Assembly (NCBI RefSeq): GCF_036884655.1
Contig: NC_088331.1
Coordinates: forward strand, 17,913,501 to 17,977,500
DNA from: Musa acuminata AAA Group
Taxonomy: Eukaryota; Streptophyta; Magnoliopsida; Zingiberales; Musaceae
Direction: 5' to 3'
Length of the DNA: 64,000 nucleotides
Position numbers and translations under genes: made by a program. Below the pieces are notes generated by a model. That model was not told the origin of the DNA and ran no database searches. It saw only the letters and a program-made list of their open reading frames with translations. Numbering within the stretch: position 1 is the stretch's first letter; every line of letters starts with the position of its first letter. Shown here piece by piece: positions 58,257 through 64,000 of this stretch.

Positions 58257-60722
58257 ATTTCAAAAGTCTTCTCTTCCGATGAGCAAATGGGATGAATCGG
58301 GGAAGAAGGTTTTTGCTTTAAACACAAAGGCTATAAATGCTTTGTTTTGTGCACTTGACAAAAATGAATTTAATCATATTTCGATTTGTGATTCAGCTTT
58401 TGATATTTGGAGAACTTTTGATATTTGTGATTTGGCTTTTGTGCACTTGAGGTCACTCCTGATTTCATCATTTCGAATTTATCACGGTGGCAAATTTCAA
58501 AACCATGACTTCCAAAGTTTTTTTGAATCCAATGGATATAACCACAACTTCTCCAGTCCGATAAATCCTCAATAAAATAGGGTAGTTGAAAAAAAAATAT
58601 AAATTTATAAGAAATGGCAAGAACCATGTTAAATGAACATAGTCTACCTAAGTATTTTTGGGCCAAAGTCGTTAATACGGCTTGCTATGTCATGAATAGG
58701 GTTCTAATAAGATCATCTCTATCAAAAAATCCCTATGAATTATGGAATAACAAAAAACCAAATGTTTCTTATTTTAAAGTTTTCGGTTGCAAATGCTTTA
58801 TTTTGAATGAAAAGGATGCCTTAGGAAAATTTGATGCTAAATCCGATGAAGGCATCTTTCTTGGTTACTCTTCTGTTTCAAAGGCTTTTCGTGTTTTTAA
58901 CAAAAGAACCTTAGTTATAGAAGAGTTTATTTATGTAGTTTTTAATGAAAATTTTGAGTTAAAGATAAATGATTTTGATGATGATCTTGGTTTTGATAAT
59001 TTGAATTTAAATGAACCCCCTCCTCAAAATAGTAACTTAGATGCATCTTCTTCCAAAATTTCCTTACCCAAGGAATGGAAGCATGTAGATGCTCATTCAA
59101 AGGAGCTAATTATAAGAGATACATCAAAAGGGGTTCAAACTCGTTCTTCCTTCAAGAATTTTTGTGCTAATGCTGCATTCATTTCTCAAATTAAACCTAA
59201 ATGCATTGACGAAGCCATGAAAGATGATTCATAGGTTATTGCAATGTAAGAGAAATTAAACCAATTTGAGAGGAATGAGGTATGAAAGCTTGTTCCTAGA
59301 CCTAGTGACCATTTAGTCATTGGTACTAAATGGATCTTTAGAAACAAGCAAGATGAATGCGGTATCGTGGTTGGAAACTAGGCTAGACTAGTGGCCAAAG
59401 GTTTCAACCAAGAAGAAGGTATCGACTACGAAGAGACCTTCGCTCCTATGGCAAGATTAGAAGCCATTAGGATGCTCCTTGCCTATGCTAGTAGTAATGA
59501 TTTTAAACTATTTCAAATGGATGTCAAAAGTGCTTTCTTGAATGGTTTTATTTCCGAAGAAGTGTATGTTGAACAACCTCCCAGATTTGAAAATTCTTTT
59601 CTTCCTAATCATGTATTTAAATTGACTAAGGCTCTCTATGGCTTAAAACAAGCTCCTAGAGCTTGGTATGAAAGGCTTAGTTCCTTTCGTATTTTAAATA
59701 ATTTTACAAAAGGCAAGGTTGATACTACATTGTTTATCAAACATTTTGAAAATAATTTTCTTATTGTTCAAATTTATGTTGATGATATTATTTTTTGTTC
59801 TTCGGATGAATCACTATGTGAATCATTTGCCAAGTGTATGAGTCATGAATTTGAAATAGCCTAATGGGAGAATTAACCTTCCTTTTAGGATTGTAAATTA
59901 AACAACTTAGTAATGGTATATTTCTTAATCAATCTAAATATACATTAGAATTGTTAAAATGATTTAACATGGATGGTTCAAAAGCTATAAACACTCCTAT
60001 GAGTACTTCCACTATGTTAGACATGGATGAAAGTGGTGAAAGCTTTGATTAAAAAACATATAGGGGAATGATTGGTAGTTTACTTTACCTCACCGCAACT
60101 AGACCGGATATCATGTTTAGTGTAGGACTTTGTACTAGGTTTTAAGCTAATCCTATATTGTCTCATCTTAAAAGTGTTAAAAGAATCCTTAGATATCTAA
60201 AGAAACTCCTAATTTAGGATTATGGTATCCAAATTCTGATAATTTTGATTTAATAGCTTATGCAAATGCCGATTTTGGCGGATGTAGGATAGATAGAAAA
60301 AGCACATCCAGAACATGTCAATTTTTAGGACATGTACTTGTTTCTTGGACTTCCAAGAAATAAAATTCGATTGCACTATCTACAGCGGAAGCCGAATACA
60401 TAGCTGCAAGTGCATGCTGTGCACAAGTTGTTTGGATGAAAAATACGTTGGAAGACTATGGAATTTACTTAAAGAACATTCCCATAAAATGTGATAATAC
60501 AAGTGCTATTTGTGTAACCAAAAATCCAATTCGACACTCTATAACTAAGAATATTGACATTAGGTATCAATTTATATGAGATCATATCAATAATAATAAT
60601 GCAATTCTAGAATTTATTGATACAAAGCATCAATTAGAGGATATTTTCACAAAAGCCTTAAATCAAGATCAATTTGACTTTATTAGAAGGGAATTAGGCA
60701 TGTTGAATTGTCATTGTGAATG
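58257..60722 (+). pseudogene. Sire-3 Sirevirus gag-pol relic
   Basis: 58262-58430 encodes a gag piece (MSKWDESGKKVFALNTKAIN, ALFCALDKNEFNHIS) clearly homologous to Sire-1 Gag. A deletion then joins gag to integrase near 58440, removing the gag C-terminus, protease and the start of integrase. Integrase at 58470-59230 includes YHGGKFQNHDFQ, where the second catalytic aspartate is tyrosine, then MNRVLIRSSLSKNPYELW and FKVFGCKCFILN. RT at 59391-59864 has [25 protein letters not shown] and YVDD. RNase H (about 60240-60560) has STAEAEYIAASACCAQ. Several stops and frameshifts, for example near 58576, 59234 and 59866. The pol stop is the TGA at 60720. This is the oldest layer in the window. Confidence 0.88.
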
Positions 60723-61249
60723 AGCTTGATTATATATTTTTTTTGAAAATTTTTCATCCTCTTTTCGATTTTCGTGGATTTGACTTCTTTCTTTTCGATT
60801 TTGAATGACATCTTAAAGAGTGATACAAGACACTGTCCTATCTTAAATCAAACACATTAAAACTTCTGAAAAAAAATAAAAAAAAAATTTATTTTTTAGC
60901 GTGCTAGCGGTGGCCTCGCCAGAATCGGTGGTAGCACCGCTTGGGCACTCGATCCCCAAGCGGTGGCACCACCCGAGAACCCCCTTAAAAAGATGGGGGG
61001 GTTAGGGTTGGCAGTGGAACCGCCCCCAACCCGAAAGCACCCTCCCTAGCATTCTCACAAAGCCCTCTAAACCTCTCTCAACCTCATTCTAAGCCTCTAG
61101 AAGCCTAAGAAAGGGGTTCTTCTTGGATCAAGCTCTCTACCTCCCAAGGAAACTTATATAAGGTCAGATCTGAATTTTTTTTTCTTCTTCCTCTCATTAT
61201 TTGGCCTATTCTTTAAAGTTCTCTCTTAATCTATCATAATGATTAGATA
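60723..61249 (+). other. Sire-3 spacer between pol and env-like ORF
   Basis: AT-rich sequence with a GC-rich island at 60895-61040. The island contains AGCGGTGGCACCACC and related repeats of the same style as the palindromes in the Sire-4 LTR. No coding signal. Confidence 0.6.
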
Positions 61250-62112
61250 TGGCTCCTAAAAGATCATCAAGAACCGAAGGGAAAAGGGTGGAAGGAGATT
61301 CCTATGACCAAATCCTCTTTAGATCTAATGAAGTAGCCCTTAGGTATCCAAATTTCGAAACAAGAACAATACATAAGGGCAAACATGTTGATCTAGATGA
61401 ACTGGAAACCTAGAACCCATTAGATGGTTTGCTAGTTTAGATGTCTTATCTATCCTACAAATCGATGAACCGATTTACCCTAGGTTGGTTAGGTTATTTT
61501 ACGGCAACTTAAGTGTGGACAATGATAGCTTAACTACCTACCTCTTAGGAACACAAATTTGAATATTTGATAACACTATATGTGAGTTAATTGGAATTGT
61601 TGAAAAGGATAGGGGTTGTTATTTTACAAGTAAATGGGATATCAATGCAATCGGAGCAACTTACTCCGAAGCCTTAGAAACTGTTTTTATAAATCCGAAC
61701 CTAGGCATAATTCCCAAAAGTTACGAGCACTTGTTGCCCTTTAACTCTAAATTTCTTCATCACATCATGATAAGCATCCTACTTCCTAAACAATTTCATC
61801 ATGATGAGATTAGTCAAATAGAGTTAAGTACTATGTATTGGATTATGACCGGCTAAAACAATTGTTTTGGATACTTAATCCGGCAACATATGCAGGACAT
61901 AATAGCTAAAGACTCAATGTTACCATATGGGGGGTTAGTCACGAGATTAATGCTTGCCTATAATATTTGTGTCTCACCTAATGAAGAAATAATCCAGGTC
62001 GATCGATTTAACACTATCAACAGAAACCTACTCAAGAGACTTAGGTGCACTTTTGGCAATGGTATATGGATTAGGCAACCTAGAAGGACTGATCCAGTTC
62101 CCCCACCAATAG
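61250..62112 (+). pseudogene. Envelope-like third ORF of Sire-3, degraded
   Basis: From ATG 61250 the frame reads MAPKRSSRTEGKRVEGDSYD and continues in shifted frames to a last readable block at 61890-62112 (DIIAKDSMLPYGGLVTRLML, GNGIWIRQPRR). Position downstream of pol and general character match the extra ORF that many Sireviruses carry, often called envelope-like, whose role in plants is unproven. Many stops and frameshifts. I identify it mainly by position; the family match is from memory. Confidence 0.6.
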
Positions 62113-62145
62113 AATACGCTGAAACACCCATTTTTAAGGGAAATG

Positions 62146-63017
62146 GGTTGCACCTCCCAGCCTCGCACCCCTGGCGGTTGCACCTCCTGGCTGGGGCGGT
62201 TGCACCGCCCAACCTCACAGCCCTGGCGGTTGCACCTCCTGGCTGGGGCGGTTGCACCTCCCAACCTTACAGCCCAGGCAGTTGCACCTCCTGGCTGGGG
62301 CGGTTGCACCGCCTGGTGCAATCAGGGTCCGAATGGTTCACTCCATTCGGCCCAATTTGAATCTTTTCAGGGGCCCAATTGCCCCAAGATTAAGCTAATG
62401 GGTTCACCTCCCATTTTCATGCTTAATCATCATGCTAACTACGATTAACTCTAAGACAACTTCTGCAGCTTTGCTCCGATGCGTCAATCGCTTCTTCCGG
62501 CGAGTTTCCGGCCAACTTCCGTCGATCATCCGATAAACCCTCGGTGATCCTTCTGCGGACATCCGGCATACTCCTGGACTTTGCGACGATCCACTTGGCG
62601 AGTTCCGACGAGCTTCGCTTGGCAAGCTTCTGGACTTCTCGGATCTGTTCTCGCTGAACCTCCGACGACCGTCCGAACTTCCGTCGAACTCTCGAACTCC
62701 CAACGTGATCATGATCTTGACTCCGGCGCAACACCTGCTGCTTGTCTAACTTTCATCATAGTTAATCCTGCACAACAAAACAAAACTTCGATCGAGACAA
62801 TTAATCCTAAGCAATTAACCAAGTTGTCCGACATGTCATTGGTCCCTCGACGCTTCGTCCGATTCTTCGGCGCATCGTCCTCTTCTGCAGCCTATTGCCC
62901 AATCGGCCAGTCGACTCCGCAACTCCGATATCCTTGGCACAATACCCGCTCTTCTTGGCCCGATGCCCGAGTCCATGGCCCGAAGCCTTCTGTCGATACG
63001 TCGACCGATCCACCGGC
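62146..63017 (-). mobile_element. Inverted Sirevirus LTR fragment
   Basis: Reverse-oriented and nearly identical to 25313-26122 of Sire-2, covering roughly LTR positions 160-1035 on the Sire-1 scale. It joins Sire-3 envelope-like sequence on the left without an LTR terminus, and at 63017 switches directly to a plus-oriented LTR. Confidence 0.85.
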
Positions 63018-64000
63018 AGAGAGGAGCAATCGCCTGAGCTCAGTCTTCGAGCTCTGCCAGGCGGTGCCACCTCTCCAGTCAAGAGGTGCAACCGCCTGAT
63101 CCCAGAATTCTGGGATTTGATCGATTTGATCGTTTTGAGCTCGAATTTTGAATTGGGTTGGGGCCTATAAATACCCCACCCATTCAGCACTGAAAGTAGC
63201 AAGAACTTACCCGAAATCTTGATCTTTTCAGTGGTTCTTAGAGCTCAAAACTGCTAGTTTTCTTCCTCCTTCTGTTCTTCAAGTTTGAGTTGTAAAGAGA
63301 GGAGAGAAAACATCTGAAAGGGTTGTCTCCTAAGCCCGTCAAAAGGAGTGAATCTGTAAGAGGGTAGTTGGCCTTCGCCTATTGAAGGAAGGCCCCTAGT
63401 TGACGTCGGCAACCTCGTCGGTGGAGGAAGCCAAAAGTGGAGTAGGTCAAGGCTGACCGAACCACTCTAAATTTCTGGTTTGCGTTTATTTTTGAGCACT
63501 CTATCATTACTGCAAACCTCCTTCATTACTACTGCTCTTTGCGCTTTCACGAACAAGTTCTAAGTGCTGTTCTTCCGAATCTGCATTCAGACGTAAATTC
63601 GTATTTTCATACATTACTGTTTACGTTTACGTTTGATTCTGCAGAACTATCTTCCGTGCTTTTACGAACGAGCTTCTTTGCAGTTTACACTTACATTTTG
63701 ATCCTATTGATAACTGCAAACTTTCCTCTACGATTTTACGAACGAGTTTCAGCATTTAGACGTTAAACTGCATTCAGACGTAAATCGGCTTTCCTCGCTC
63801 AATCATCAGATTTCAGTTCACGTTTACGTCTTGATTTCAACTGCATACTGCCTTCTGCGAGTATACAAACAAGTTTCAAAGTTTAGACGTAAATCTGCGT
63901 CTAGACGTAAAACTGCGTTTAGACGTAAATCTGCGTTTAGACGTAAATATGAGTTTAAGACGTAAATCTGAGTTTAGACGTAAATCTGCGTTTAGACGTA
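63018..64000 (+). mobile_element. Sirevirus LTR, plus-oriented, runs off the window
   Basis: From AGAGAGGAGCAATCG onward it follows the Sire-1 LTR from about its position 1351: TATA box TATAAATA at 63166-63173, the transcribed part, and the 18-bp array starting near 63880. It probably belongs to the 3' LTR of Sire-3 or a nested relative. The window ends inside the array. Confidence 0.85.

Noticed and set aside
61250..62112. Envelope-like ORF considered as a host gene or viral integration
   Set aside because: It follows Sirevirus pol in the expected order and is degraded with it, so it is part of the retroelement.

Overview
The window is plant nuclear DNA made almost entirely of LTR retrotransposons nested inside one another. 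I see no host gene, rRNA, tRNA gene or CRISPR array. The evidence for a plant is the set of lineages: Copia (Angela-like, Tork-like and Sirevirus-like) and Gypsy chromoviruses (Tekay/Del-like and Reina-like). Every visible primer-binding site matches initiator-tRNA-Met (TGGTATCAGAGC). A monocot with large heterochromatic retroelement blocks is likely; the family resemblance recalls Zingiberales such as banana or ensete, but that is a guess. Lineage names rest on motif recognition, not on a search.

The nesting, from the outside in, can be read from 5-bp target-site duplications (TSDs). (1) A decayed Sirevirus, Sire-3 (+, about 58257-62145), was hit by (2) a Reina-like chromovirus, Reina-Y (+, 43426-58256; its 5' end lies left of the window). 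(3) Reina-Y gag was hit by a Tork-like Copia, Tork-X (-; visible pieces 9015-10640, 33478-34206 and 43107-43425). Tork-X then received three insertions: Tekay-1 (-, 1-9014), Angela-1 (-, 10641-33477, TSD ATAAC) and Sire-1 (+, 34207-43101, TSD CTCCC). Reina-Y also carries a solo Sirevirus LTR, Sire-4 (46085-47675, TSD CACTA), and a young, nearly complete Angela-2 (+, 48799-57561, TSD GGGAA). (4) Inside the 3' LTR of Angela-1 sits a Tekay tandem (LTR-internal-LTR-internal, 12096-24222), fused by deletion to a truncated Sirevirus LTR, Sire-2 (24223-26288).

Region by region: 1-9014 holds Tekay-1 with LTRs of about 4.3 kb, each containing a ~1.4-kb pyrimidine-rich tract. 9015-10640 is Tork-X pol. 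10641-33477 is Angela-1 and its passengers. 33478-43425 is Tork-X gag and LTR, split by a gag-only Sirevirus. 43426-58256 is Reina-Y with a solo LTR and Angela-2 inside it. 58257-62145 is the Sire-3 relic with an envelope-like ORF remnant. 62146-64000 is a Sirevirus LTR rearranged head to head.

Only Angela-2 approaches coding competence: it has one homopolymer frameshift in gag and a frame break at the RNase H end that it shares with Angela-1. Sire-1 has intact gag, PBS, polypurine tracts and nearly identical LTRs but no pol, so it probably moved in trans. The most unusual structure is in the Angela leader, where four serial hairpins share one 19-nt apex while each has a different but self-complementary lower stem. 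This looks like selected RNA structure.
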